Below are positions 1 through 8,682 of a DNA stretch of 49,648 nt, one piece after another (the stretch's first letter is position 1; each line of letters opens with the position of its first letter). The translations under genes were made by a program, and so were the position numbers. The notes under the pieces were generated by a model. It saw nothing but the letters and a program-made list of their open reading frames with translations, made no database searches and was not told where the DNA came from. The DNA comes from JAOADN01 sp049323795 (GTDB taxonomy: Bacteria > Pseudomonadota > Alphaproteobacteria > Rhodobacterales > Rhodobacteraceae): NCBI GenBank assembly GCA_049323795.1, contig JBMOOH010000056.1, forward strand, positions 1 to 49,648, in the 5' to 3' direction.

Positions 1-1
1 G

Positions 2-208
2 ATCCTGCCCTTCGTCAACACGGCAGCAATGAACGCCCGCCTCGCCGGGATCGCCCGCGCCGCCGCCCCCGGTGCCCATGCGGTCCTCGTCCTTGACGGG
101 GCCGGATGGCACGCGGCCAGGACGCTCTCCGTCCCCGACAACGTCACGCTCCTGCACTTGCCGCCCTATGCCCCGGAACTCAACCCGGTCGTGGCTCGCG
201 CCGCCTGA
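2..208 (+). pseudogene. IS630-type transposase, C-terminal remnant
   Basis: An open frame enters from the left edge of the window and ends at TGA 206-208 after 68 codons. It carries the end of a DDE transposase of the IS630/Tc1 type: a LVLDGAGWH block around residues 30-38, then LPPYAPELNPV, the region just before the last catalytic acid. In intact members ELNP is followed by a Glu-containing helix of roughly 30-40 more residues. Here the match stops at ELNPV and unrelated sequence follows, so the gene is broken near position 190. The break lies directly next to an IS5-type transposase that lacks its own 5' end. This looks like one insertion sequence landing in another with later deletion. 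Family assignment is from the motif; the rest of the element lies outside the window. Confidence 0.75.
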
Positions 209-229
209 CGGCGGCCTGGCCGGCCCGCG

Positions 230-1015
230 GTGTTCTCCGACGCGGCGATCCAGTTCTGCCTGACGATCAAGGTCTTGTTCAAGCTGCCCTTGCGACAAAC
301 GACCGGGATGGTGGCCAGCCTGCTGAAGATGGCGGACGTGGACTGGGCCGTGCCGGATTACACGACCCTGTGCCGACGGCAGAAGACCCTGGCTGTCCAG
401 ATCCCATATCGGCGCGCCGATGGCCCCCTGAACCTGTTGGGTGACAGCACGGGCATCAAGTTTCTTGGTGATGGCGCGTGGCAGGCGCGCAAGCACGGAG
501 TTCAGGGTCGGCGCCAATGGCGCAAGGTCCATCTGGCCATGGACACCGCCACTTCAGACGTCCGGGCGGTGGAATTCACACCCAGCAGCGATGGCGACAG
601 CCCGGTCCTGCCAGAACTGCTGGACCAGATCCCCGAAGGTGAAGAGATCGGCACCGTGACCGCCGATGGGGCGTATGACACCCGCCGCTGCCACACGGCG
701 ATCATCGACCGGCAGGCCACCGCGATCATCCCGATCCGCAAGAACGGGCGACCGTGGAAAGAGGACTGTCCGGCGGCATGCGCCCGCAACGAAACCCGGC
801 GCGCCACCCGCCACTACGGCCGGGCGTTCTGGAAGCGCTGGACCGGAGACCACGTCCGGAGCCGGATCGAGGCCAAGATGCGCTGCCTCAAGGCCTTCGG
901 GGAACGCATCGCCGCCAGAGACCCGGATCGACAGACAGCAGAGATCCAGATCCGCATCGCCCTGATGAACCGCTTCAACGCCCTCGGTGCCGCCGAAATC
1001 GTTCGCGTGGCCTGA
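230..1015 (+). pseudogene. IS5-family (IS903-like) transposase, 5'-truncated
   Basis: The frame gives 261 residues from a GTG and reads as an IS5-family DDE transposase. An N-terminal DAAIQFCLTIKVLF block is followed by LRQTTG and DWAVPDYTTLCRRQKTL. The first catalytic Asp is in LLGDSTGIK (about residue 72), the second in TVTADGAYDTR (about 146), and the Glu-containing region is RSRIEAKMRC (about 215). Family members normally have a further 40-50 residues before the DAAIQ block. Here an in-frame TGA at 206-208 precludes them, so the left end of the element is gone. The right end is still visible as an inverted-repeat-like sequence at 1052-1069. The element is probably non-autonomous or dead, although the catalytic core is intact. 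It directly follows the IS630 remnant. Confidence 0.8.
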
Positions 1016-1051
1016 GACCGACGGGGAAAGGGGCCGTCATGCCTCAGGCAC

Positions 1052-1069
1052 GAGTTGCGCAACAACGCC
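1052..1069 (+). repeat. Right terminal inverted repeat of the IS5-type element
   Basis: The sequence GAGTTGCGCAACAACGCC lies 36 bp after the transposase stop. IS903-like IS5 elements end in GGC-T-TTGTTGC-CAA type repeats, and the complement of this segment begins GGCGTTGTTGCGCAA. The matching left copy is not found upstream of the transposase, consistent with loss of that end. Confidence 0.55.
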
Positions 1070-1237
1070 CACACGAACCTGGAGTGACGGGCGGGGCCGG
1101 AGGGCGGAATGGGCGGGCGGCGGGGGCGGCGGGGGCGGCGGAGGCGATCTGAGATCAAATCCGCGCGGTCTTTGCCGGCGCGGGGCGGATGCCGTGCCAG
1201 ACAACCGGGGGCCGCCGGGTTGCCCGGGATCCGGGCG

Positions 1238-4200
1238 TCACCCGGCCGGGCCGGCGCGGCCTGCGGCTTCGAGCTCGGAGACGAGCCGCTGTCGTTCGGC
1301 GGCCCGCGGACGCGACAGGCCGGCCAGCAGAAGGTAGGCGACCGGGGTGAGAAACAGCGTCGAAAGCGTCGCCAGGCCGAGTCCGCCGACGATGATCCAC
1401 CCGAGGACTTCCCGCGCCTCCGCGCCGGCGCCCGTTGCCACCACCAGCGGAAGGCCCCCGAGGACCGTGGCCACCATCGTCATCATCACCGGCCTCAGGC
1501 GGATGCGCGAGGCATCCTCGATCGCGTCCCGCACCGATGCCCCCCCGTCCCGGAGCTGGTTTGCGAACTCGACGATCAGGATGCCGTTCTTGGCCATGAT
1601 CCCCACCAGAAGGACCAGTCCGATCTGGGAATAGACGTTGAGGCTCGCGCCGGTGAGGACCAGCGCGAAGACCGCGCAGGCAAGCCCGAGCGGCACCGTC
1701 GCCATCACCACCAGCGCCGAGACGAAGCTTTCGAACTGTGCCGCGAGGACGAGGAACACGATCACGATCGCGAACCCGAAGGTGAGACCGACGCCGCGGT
1801 TGCTTTCGCCGAGGATGCGCGCCTCGGCGAGCGGCACGATCCGGCTCGTCTCGGGCAGAACCTCGCGCGCGATGGCCTCGACTTCGCCGATCGCCTGGCC
1901 GAGCGGCAGCGCCGGCGACAGGCTTGCGGAGACCGGAACGGACCTCGTCTGCGCCTCGCGCGTCAGTTCCGGCGCGACGGCGCGTTCCTCGAGACGCACG
2001 AAGGACGAGATCGGGATCATCTGCCCGTCGCCCGCCCGCACGAACACCCGTTCCAGATCGCCGGGGTCGTTCACCGGATCGGCGGTCGAGAGAAGCTTGA
2101 TGTCGAAGCTCTGGTCGCCGCGGAAGACCGTCCCGACGGTGCGCCCGTCGAGAACCGCCTGCAGCGCCTCGCCGAGACCCTCGATGTTGACCCCGAGGTC
2201 GGACGCCCGGTCGCGGTCCACCTGCACGAAAAGCTGCGCCTGCGTCGTGTCGTAGCCGAGCCGCACCTCGCCGAAGCGGCCGTCCTGCTGCATGCGGTCC
2301 ACGAGAGCCTTCGCCTGGTCGGCAAGCGCGGCATAGTCGTCGCCCACCACCGCAAAGCTCAGGCCCTGTCCCGCGCCGCGGATGCCGAGCGAGTTCGGCT
2401 GGATCGTGCTGGCCCGCACGCCCACGATGCCGCGCAGCCTGCCCTGGATCTCGGCCGAGATCGCAGCCTGCGTACGGTCGCGCGCCGCCCAGTCGGCCAG
2501 GGACAGGACCATGAAGCCGCGGTTCGCCGATCCCTGCCCCGCGATGGCGAAGACGCTGCGAACCTCGCCCGAGGCCCGGTAGGGTTCGAGAACCGCCTCG
2601 ATGTCGCGCATCTTCGCATCGGTGTAGTCGAGCGCGACGCCCTGCGGCGCCTGGACCGAAAGCAGGATGGAGGACCTGTCCTCGGGCGGGGTCAGTTCGC
2701 GCTTCAGGCCGCCGTAGAGGAACACCGCCGTGGCGGCGATCAGCGCCGCGGCCGCGACGACGACCAGCGGCGCGCCGAGCGCGGCCCGCAGAAGCCGCGC
2801 ATAGACCGCGGCGAGCCGGTCCCCCACGGCACCGAGAAGCCCGCCATGCGTCTCGATGTCCTGCTGGCGGAGCAGGCGGCTGGACAGCACCGGACAGAGC
2901 GTCAGCGCCGTCACCGCCGAAAGCAGGACCGCGATCGCCAGCGTGAAGCCGAATTCGCGGAACAGGCCGCCGGTCTGGCCCGGCAGGAACGACAGCGGCA
3001 CGAACACCGCCGCAAGCGTGGTGGTCGTCGCAATCACCGCGAAGAACACCTGATCGGTCCCGAGAACCGCCGCCGCACGCGGCCCGTATCCCTCGGCCCG
3101 CCGCCGCACGATGTTCTCGAGCACCACGATGGCGTCGTCCACGACGAGTCCGGTCGCCAGCACCAGCGCAAGGAGCGTCAGGATGTTGACCGAGAAGCCT
3201 GTCAGCCAGATCGCCGCGACGGTCCCCAGAAGCGAGACCGGGATGGCGAGGACCGGGATCAGCGTCGCGCGGGCATCCCGCAGGAACAGGAAGATGATCG
3301 CCGTGACGATCAGCACCGACAGCCCGAGCGCCAGCTCGACCTCCTTGATCGCGCCCCTGATGAAGGTGGCCGTGTCGTTCGACACGAACACCCGGACATC
3401 CGGCGGCATCGATGCCTGCAGATCATCGACGATCGCCCGCACCGCCGCGGAAATCCGGAGCGTGTTGCTCTGGGCCTGCCGCAGGATACCGAGCCCGATG
3501 CCGGTCTCGCCGTTCGCCCGGAGGAAGGACGCGCCGGGGGCCGGTCCGAAGGTCACCCGGGCCACGTCGCCGAGCCGGACGTCCGGGGCGATCTGCAGCG
3601 CCTCGAACCCCTCGACGGTGGCGACGGCTGCGGTCGCGCGGACGAGCAGCGTCTGGTTCTCGGTCGAAAGCGATCCGGCCGGCGCGTCGAAGGCGACGTT
3701 GCGGAGCGCCGCCGACACATCGGCGAGGGTCAGGCCGCGCGCCGCGATCTGCATCTGATCGACATCGACCCGCACCACCTCGGCGCGATCGCCGTGGATC
3801 TGGACATCCGCGACGCCCGGCGCGGCCAGAAGCCTGTCCACGACCCTGTCCTCGACGAGGCGCGTCAGCTCCTGCACCGACCGCTTCGCGGATGTCACGG
3901 CGATCCGCATGACCGCCTCGCTGTTCGGATCCGCCTTCACCGCGCGCGGCGGGTCGGCGCCGTCGGGAAGACTGCCGGCGACCCTGGCGACCGCGTCGCG
4001 CACATCGGTTGCCGCGGTGTCGAGGTTCGCGTCGTCGCGGAACTCGATGGTCACCCGGCTCTGTCCGAAACGCGAGGAGGACGAGATCGACCTGACGCCG
4101 GCGACGCGGCCGACGGCGCCCTCGATCACCGCGGTGACTTCGCGGTCCACCGTCTCGGGAGAGGCGCCGCCATAGGCGGTCGTGACGCTGACCACCGGGC

Positions 4201-4372
4201 TGTCCACCTCGGGCAGCTCGCGGATCTCGACGCCGGAGAAGGCGGCAAGGCCCGCGAGGACGATCATCGCGTTGATCACCAAGGCGAGGATCGGGCGTCC
4301 GACCAGCAGGGCGGTGCCTGACCGCGACAGGGCGGCCAGCGACCTCGATGCCGCGGCGGGACGCTCAGCCAT
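1238..4372 (-). CDS. RND efflux pump inner-membrane transporter (HAE1/AcrB type)
   Basis: Proton-driven RND exporter of 1044 residues, the usual AcrB/MexB size. TM1 follows a short cytoplasmic N-terminus and leads into the porter motif LPEVDSPVVSV. The transmembrane proton-relay pair is visible as LVVDDAIVVLEN in TM4, and the partner Lys as IMAKNGILIVEF in TM10. Two pseudo-symmetric halves, each with a large periplasmic loop, are clear. The ATG at 4372 was chosen because it overlaps the adaptor gene stop by 8 bp (ATGGCTGA) and gives the standard MAERPAA... lead into TM1; the longer open frame upstream shadows the adaptor gene. It forms a two-gene operon with the adaptor at 4365-5555. No outer-membrane TolC-like gene is in the window, so an outer channel must come from elsewhere. 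Substrate cannot be read from sequence. Confidence 0.93.
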   Translation of the reverse strand: MAERPAAASRSLAALSRSGTALLVGRPILALVINAMIVLAGLAAFSGVEIRELPEVDSPVVSVTTAYGGASPETVDREVTAVIEGAVGRVAGVRSISSSSRFGQSRVTIEFRDDANLDTAATDVRDAVARVAGSLPDGADPPRAVKADPNSEAVMRIAVTSAKRSVQELTRLVEDRVVDRLLAAPGVADVQIHGDRAEVVRVDVDQMQIAARGLTLADVSAALRNVAFDAPAGSLSTENQTLLVRATAAVATVEGFEALQIAPDVRLGDVARVTFGPAPGASFLRANGETGIGLGILRQAQSNTLRISAAVRAIVDDLQASMPPDVRVFVSNDTATFIRGAIKEVELALGLSVLIVTAIIFLFLRDARATLIPVLAIPVSLLGTVAAIWLTGFSVNILTLLALVLATGLVVDDAIVVLENIVRRRAEGYGPRAAAVLGTDQVFFAVIATTTTLAAVFVPLSFLPGQTGGLFREFGFTLAIAVLLSAVTALTLCPVLSSRLLRQQDIETHGGLLGAVGDRLAAVYARLLRAALGAPLVVVAAAALIAATAVFLYGGLKRELTPPEDRSSILLSVQAPQGVALDYTDAKMRDIEAVLEPYRASGEVRSVFAIAGQGSANRGFMVLSLADWAARDRTQAAISAEIQGRLRGIVGVRASTIQPNSLGIRGAGQGLSFAVVGDDYAALADQAKALVDRMQQDGRFGEVRLGYDTTQAQLFVQVDRDRASDLGVNIEGLGEALQAVLDGRTVGTVFRGDQSFDIKLLSTADPVNDPGDLERVFVRAGDGQMIPISSFVRLEERAVAPELTREAQTRSVPVSASLSPALPLGQAIGEVEAIAREVLPETSRIVPLAEARILGESNRGVGLTFGFAIVIVFLVLAAQFESFVSALVVMATVPLGLACAVFALVLTGASLNVYSQIGLVLLVGIMAKNGILIVEFANQLRDGGASVRDAIEDASRIRLRPVMMTMVATVLGGLPLVVATGAGAEAREVLGWIIVGGLGLATLSTLFLTPVAYLLLAGLSRPRAAERQRLVSELEAAGRAGPAG

Positions 4373-5555
4373 TCGACGACACCGGCGCGACCGGGGGGCC
4401 GGGGTCGCGCGCCTCGACGGCCACCGCCTCGCTGCCAGGACGGAGCGCCCCCATCCCTTCGGTGACGACGAGATCGCCCGGCGCGAACACCGCTTCGACC
4501 AGAACCGCGTCGGCCCCCCGCTCGAGGATGCGGACCGGCAGGCGCGCCGCCTTTCCGTCCCGCAGAACCCAGACGAAGGCACCGTCCGAGCCCCACTGGA
4601 CCGCCAGCGGGTCGACGGCCGGATACCTCTCGCCGGGAAGGTCGAGTTCGAGCGCGATCGCCATGCCGGGCCGGAGGCGGTCGCCGGCGTTGGCGATGGT
4701 GGCCTGCACCCTGAGCGTCCGGCTGGCGGGATCGACCTGGTTGTCCACCGCCGACACGGTGCCCTCGACCGCTGCGGCACGGTCCGCAACCGGGCCGGCC
4801 CGAAGCGCCAGCCCGGGGCGAAGGATGCTCGCCACCCGTTCCGGGACGCGGAAATCGACGAGCAGGGACGAGCGGTCCTCGATGTCGGCGATCCGGGTGC
4901 CGGGGGCGACGAGATCGCCCGGTCCGACCTCGATGATCCCGACATAGCCCCGCGTCGGGGCAACGATCCGGTGGCGGGACAGGTCGTAGGCGGCCTGCCG
5001 CATCTCGAGCGCGGCCGACCGCTCGGCGAGTTCGGCCACCTGCAGCTGCAGGTCGGTCGCCGCCCCCGTTGCCTGAAGCTGTCTCAGGCGCCCGAGGGTG
5101 CGGACCGCGTCGTCGTAGACGAGCATCGCGCGGTCCCGGGCGATCGTCGCCGCCTCGTCGTTCAACTCGGCCACCACCGCCCCCGCCGCGACCGGCTCGC
5201 CCGAGGCGACCGCGATCCGCGAAATCTGGCCGGATATCTCGGCCGAGAGGGTGATCGAACGCACGCCCCGCGCGGTTCCGATGGCTGCCAGACGGTCGTC
5301 CAGCGCGGCGGTGCGGACCGGAACCGCGATCACCTGCACCGGGCCGCCCGCCCGGCCGCCGTTGACCGGCGATGGCGCGCCGCCGCCGCCGTCGGCACCC
5401 TCGCCCCCGACCGTCGCCACACCGAGGCGCATCAGGGGCGCAAGAAGCCCTACCCGGTCCAGAAACCCGTACGAGGCCGGAACGAGGGCGCCCCAGGCCA
5501 GAACGGCGACGGCCGCGACCGTCGCTACCCCGATCAGCTGTTTCCAGACCGGCAT
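4365..5555 (-). CDS. RND efflux periplasmic adaptor subunit (HlyD/AcrA family)
   Basis: Membrane-fusion protein of 396 residues that bridges the RND pump to an outer-membrane channel. The N-terminus has one hydrophobic segment (about residues 7-28: VATVAAVAVLAWGALVP...) that anchors it or serves as a signal. A lipoyl/barrel-sandwich half follows (ISGQISRIAVASGEPVAAG, about 130-150). An alpha-helical hairpin rich in Ala/Arg (about 160-210) comes next, then the second lipoyl half (IVAPTRGYVGIIEVGPGDLVAPG) and a beta-barrel domain. No lipobox Cys is evident. It is the first gene of a two-gene operon and overlaps the transporter start by 8 bp. About 190 bp of non-coding DNA (5556-5744) separates it from the next gene upstream and should hold its promoter. 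No regulator gene of TetR or LysR type is adjacent. Confidence 0.92.
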   Translation of the reverse strand: MPVWKQLIGVATVAAVAVLAWGALVPASYGFLDRVGLLAPLMRLGVATVGGEGADGGGGAPSPVNGGRAGGPVQVIAVPVRTAALDDRLAAIGTARGVRSITLSAEISGQISRIAVASGEPVAAGAVVAELNDEAATIARDRAMLVYDDAVRTLGRLRQLQATGAATDLQLQVAELAERSAALEMRQAAYDLSRHRIVAPTRGYVGIIEVGPGDLVAPGTRIADIEDRSSLLVDFRVPERVASILRPGLALRAGPVADRAAAVEGTVSAVDNQVDPASRTLRVQATIANAGDRLRPGMAIALELDLPGERYPAVDPLAVQWGSDGAFVWVLRDGKAARLPVRILERGADAVLVEAVFAPGDLVVTEGMGALRPGSEAVAVEARDPGPPVAPVSSNG

Positions 5556-5744
5556 GTGCGCTCCCGCAACTGGGTCCCGGCAGACATGATGCCGCCTGGC
5601 AGACTACACATGGACGGGCGCCGCGGAAAACAAACTTGCCGGCGGGCGCCCCGATTCCGCCTGCCCGCGCCGCCTCGCCGCATCCTTGCCCCCTTTGGCG
5701 CGGCATCCGCCGGGTTCCGCCGCGGTGTCGGGGTCCGGGTGGAC

Positions 5745-6356
5745 TCAGCCATCCGAGAAGACCACCCAGCCGTGCCGCCATCGCGCCGCGGCGGTCACGG
5801 CACAGAGCCCGGCGAAGACGTAGGCGATCACGGGAAACCAGCGGGGAAACAGGCACATGAGCACGAAGGCGGCGATCGTCTCGGCGCCTTCCGTCAGTCC
5901 GCCGAGGTAGGGGATACCCTTCGCGGGGAACTTCCCGGACCGGACTCCGCGCTGCGCAGCCACCACGGCGAAGCCCAGAAAGCTCGACCCGGTGGCGACG
6001 AAGGCGGCGATCAGCACCGCGGCGGGCAGCGCGTTCGCGCCGGGATCGGCCAGGGCAAAGGCCAGCGGCACGAGCGCGTAGAAGATGAAGTCGAGCACGA
6101 TGTCGCTGAACGCGCCACGGTCCGTCGGGTGCGTGACCCGCGCGACTGCGCCGTCGAGCCCGTCGGACAGCCGGTTGACGAGCAGCGCCGCAAGGCCCGC
6201 CCCGAAATAGCCGAAGGCGATGAGGACGGCGGCGGCCAGCCCCGCGCCGAACCCCGCAAGGGTGACGGCGTCGGCCGGCACGCCGCGCCGGGCAAGCGCC
6301 CTCGCGGGTGCATCGAGAAGCCGCTGCTGAAGCGGAAGAAGCGCATTGTCGAACAT
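5745..6356 (-). CDS. CDP-alcohol phosphatidyltransferase family protein
   Basis: Integral-membrane enzyme of 203 residues that transfers a phosphatidyl group from a CDP-activated lipid to an alcohol, or a related reaction. The family signature is present at about residues 60-85: NRLSDGLDGAVAR followed by G-x3-D-x3-D in RGAFSDIVLD. All Asp residues needed for metal and CDP binding are visible, although the spacer before the Gly is one residue shorter than the commonest form. About five or six hydrophobic segments follow. The start at ATG 6356 is preceded by a good GGAGGGG site 7-8 bases upstream. An alternative ATG at 6431 would run back into the upstream gene. The gene begins 2 bp after the stop of the DedA/disulfide-reductase fusion, so the two are probably co-transcribed. 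The acceptor alcohol cannot be deduced; it is shorter than typical PgsA/PssA contexts define. Confidence 0.85.
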   Translation of the reverse strand: MFDNALLPLQQRLLDAPARALARRGVPADAVTLAGFGAGLAAAVLIAFGYFGAGLAALLVNRLSDGLDGAVARVTHPTDRGAFSDIVLDFIFYALVPLAFALADPGANALPAAVLIAAFVATGSSFLGFAVVAAQRGVRSGKFPAKGIPYLGGLTEGAETIAAFVLMCLFPRWFPVIAYVFAGLCAVTAAARWRHGWVVFSDG

Positions 6357-6358
6357 CG

Positions 6359-8593
6359 TCAGCCCCTCCGCCAGTCGTGATAGCGCGCAAGCAGCGCCAG
6401 CGTCCGCGCCCCGACATGGGCCTTTCGCCACTCGCCGGCGGCAAGCCTGTTTGCCTCGGCCAGGGTGGGATAGGCGTGCACCGTGGACAGGACCCCCCCG
6501 AGCCCGATGCCGTGGCGCATGGCCAGCGCGAACTCGGCCACCGTCTCCGCGGCCGCTCCCCCGACAATCACCGCCCCGAGGATGCGGTCACCGCGCGGCG
6601 GGGTCAGGACCTTGACGAAGCCCTCCCCGATCCCGTCCGCGACCGCCCGGTCAAGCCGCGACAGATCGAACCGGGTCACCTCGACCGCCGTCCCCGCCGC
6701 TCTCGCCTCGTCCTCGCCCATCCCGACGCGCGCAACCTCGGGGTCGGTGAAGATGGCCCGGGGCAGCGCCCGGTAGTCCGGCCGGAAGCGCCGGATCGAA
6801 CCGAAGAGCGCATTGACGCTGGCATGCCAGCCCTGATGTGCGCCGGCATGGGTCAGCTGGAACGGGCCGGCGGCGTCGCCGGCGACGTAGATGTTGGGAT
6901 AGAGCGTCTGGAGAAAGCCGTCCGTCTCGATCACGCGGCCCGCGGGAATGCCGAGGTCCTCGAGCCCGTAGCCTTCGGTCCGCGCCTGCCGCCCGACCGC
7001 GACGAGCAGCTCGTCGAACAAGATCCGCCGGTCGCCTCCGGGTCCGGCCACGTCGAGCCATCCTCCGTCGCCGTCCGAACCGGCCCGCACTGCCCGGTGG
7101 CCCGCCAGCACCTCGACCCCGTCGCGCCGAAGCCCCCGCTGCACGGCGGCGGCGACGTCCGCGTCCTCCTTCGGGAGAATCCGGTCCGCCGCCTCGACGA
7201 CCCGGACCCTCGATCCGAGCCGCGCGAAGGCCTGCGCCAGTTCGCAGCCGATCGGTCCGCCGCCGAGGATCGCCAGACGGCCCGGAACCGAGCCGCGCTC
7301 CTCCATCCTGTCCCACAGCGTGTCCGAGGTGAGATAGCCCGTGGACTCGAGCCCCGGCAGGTCCGGCAGGGCGGGCCGGGCGCCGGCGGCGATCACGATG
7401 GCGCGGGTGGTGAGCCGCCGCTCGGGCGCTCCGGGATCAGACGGCGTGATGGCGACCGTCCAGGGATCGAGGATCCGTGCATGGCCCTGCACCACGTCCA
7501 CCCCGAGCGCGCGGTAGCGCTCGGGGCTGTCGTTCGGCGCAATCCGTGCGATCACCTCGCGGATGCGCCGCAGGACCGCCGGGAAGTCGATCGCGGGTTC
7601 GACCGGGGCCGCCCCGAAGCGGTCCGCGGTCCGCATCTCGTGGGCGACCCTGGCCGAGCGGATGAGCGTCTTGGACGGGACACAGCCGTGGTTCAGGCAA
7701 TCCCCTCCCATGCGCCCGCCCTCGACCAGCGTGACCTTCGCGCGGACTGCCGCCGCGACGTAGGCGGAGACGAGCCCCGCCGCGCCGCCGCCGATCACGA
7801 CGAGATTGCGGTCGAAGCGCGCCGGACGGGTCCAGCGGGCATAGAGGCGGCGCCGGCGCACCGCGCCCAACGCCCCGCGCGCCACCCACGGGAACGCCCC
7901 GAGCATCAGGAGCGAGACGATGACGCCGCCCGACAGCACGTCGCGCAGGGATCCGATGCCGGCCAGATTCGTGCCCGCGTTGACATAGAGCACAGTCGCC
8001 GGAAGCATCCCGGCAAAGCTGACCCAGGCGAAGGTCCGCGCGGGGAGGGATGTCAGGCCCATCAGGAGGTTGACGAGAAAGAAGGGCACCGCCGGGATCA
8101 GGCGGAGCGTGAAGAGATAGAACGCGCCGTCGCGTCGGAACCCGTCCTCGGTGCGCGCCAGGTGGTGGCCGAACCGCGCCAGCACCCAGTCGCGCAGCAG
8201 GAACCGCGATGCCAGGAAGGCGAGCGTCGCCCCGAGCGTCGCCGCGACCGCGACGAGCGCGGTCCCGAGGGCGAGGCCGAAGAGAGCCCCCGCCCCGAGC
8301 GTCATCCAGACCGCGAAGGGAAGCGACAGCGCCGCAACCGCGACGTAGACCGCGAAGTAGAGCCCTGCCAGCAGGAGCGGATGGGCACGGTGCCAGGCGG
8401 CGATACGCCCGGTCCACGACCGCAATGCGGCGATGTCCCCGCTTTCCCCGCCGAGCAGCAGGGCCGCGAGAAGGATGGCCAGCGCGGCGGCGGCAAACAC
8501 GAGCGGGCGCCGTACGGAGCGGCCCGGCGCGCCGGGTGACGCCGGGGCCGGCGGGGAAACGTGCTCCGCGCTGTCCTGCCGAAACCTTGTCAT
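6359..8593 (-). CDS. Fusion of TVP38/TMEM64 (DedA-like) membrane domain and FAD disulfide oxidoreductase
   Basis: A 744-residue two-part protein. Residues ~1-250 are membrane-embedded and match the TVP38/TMEM64 (SNARE-associated/DedA-like) family: repeated hydrophobic helices, LTLGAGALFG-type glycine-rich turns, and the conserved LIPAVPFFLVNLLMG segment. Residues ~265-744 are a class I pyridine-nucleotide-disulfide oxidoreductase resembling mercuric reductase or dihydrolipoamide dehydrogenase. FAD binding is shown by VVIGGGAAGLVSA, the redox-active pair by GDCLNHGCVPSKT, NAD(P)H binding by LAILGGGPIGCELAQ, and the second FAD motif by IYVAGDAAG. A C-terminal dimerisation domain contains HAYPTLAEANR. 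The usual C-terminal catalytic His-Glu (HxxPxxxE) appears as HAYPTLAE. No N-terminal heavy-metal (HMA) domain and no vicinal C-terminal Cys pair are seen, so mercury reduction is not implied. It lies 2 bp upstream of the CDP-alcohol transferase gene in an apparent operon. Confidence 0.9.
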   Translation of the reverse strand: MTRFRQDSAEHVSPPAPASPGAPGRSVRRPLVFAAAALAILLAALLLGGESGDIAALRSWTGRIAAWHRAHPLLLAGLYFAVYVAVAALSLPFAVWMTLGAGALFGLALGTALVAVAATLGATLAFLASRFLLRDWVLARFGHHLARTEDGFRRDGAFYLFTLRLIPAVPFFLVNLLMGLTSLPARTFAWVSFAGMLPATVLYVNAGTNLAGIGSLRDVLSGGVIVSLLMLGAFPWVARGALGAVRRRRLYARWTRPARFDRNLVVIGGGAAGLVSAYVAAAVRAKVTLVEGGRMGGDCLNHGCVPSKTLIRSARVAHEMRTADRFGAAPVEPAIDFPAVLRRIREVIARIAPNDSPERYRALGVDVVQGHARILDPWTVAITPSDPGAPERRLTTRAIVIAAGARPALPDLPGLESTGYLTSDTLWDRMEERGSVPGRLAILGGGPIGCELAQAFARLGSRVRVVEAADRILPKEDADVAAAVQRGLRRDGVEVLAGHRAVRAGSDGDGGWLDVAGPGGDRRILFDELLVAVGRQARTEGYGLEDLGIPAGRVIETDGFLQTLYPNIYVAGDAAGPFQLTHAGAHQGWHASVNALFGSIRRFRPDYRALPRAIFTDPEVARVGMGEDEARAAGTAVEVTRFDLSRLDRAVADGIGEGFVKVLTPPRGDRILGAVIVGGAAAETVAEFALAMRHGIGLGGVLSTVHAYPTLAEANRLAAGEWRKAHVGARTLALLARYHDWRRG

Positions 8594-8682
8594 GTCCGGC
8601 CCCGTTCTGCCCGCGAAGCGCGCCGCCGGCCAGACGGTAACGCCGGCGTCACGGGCAATTTACCGCGTGCCCCGGGCCGGCG

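Noticed and set aside
1105..1150. GGCGGG-rich tract (possible G-quadruplex)
   Set aside because: It is short, in a GC-rich gap after an IS end, with no gene start nearby to suggest function.
1109..4321. Very long plus-strand open frame of 1070 codons opposite the RND transporter
   Set aside because: It is a GC-bias shadow of the transporter, with Arg/His/Asp-rich low-complexity content and no domain. The minus strand carries a complete RND protein.
6359..8593. Mercuric reductase (merA) assignment for the FAD enzyme
   Set aside because: It lacks the N-terminal HMA domain and the C-terminal vicinal Cys pair, and no mer genes are nearby.
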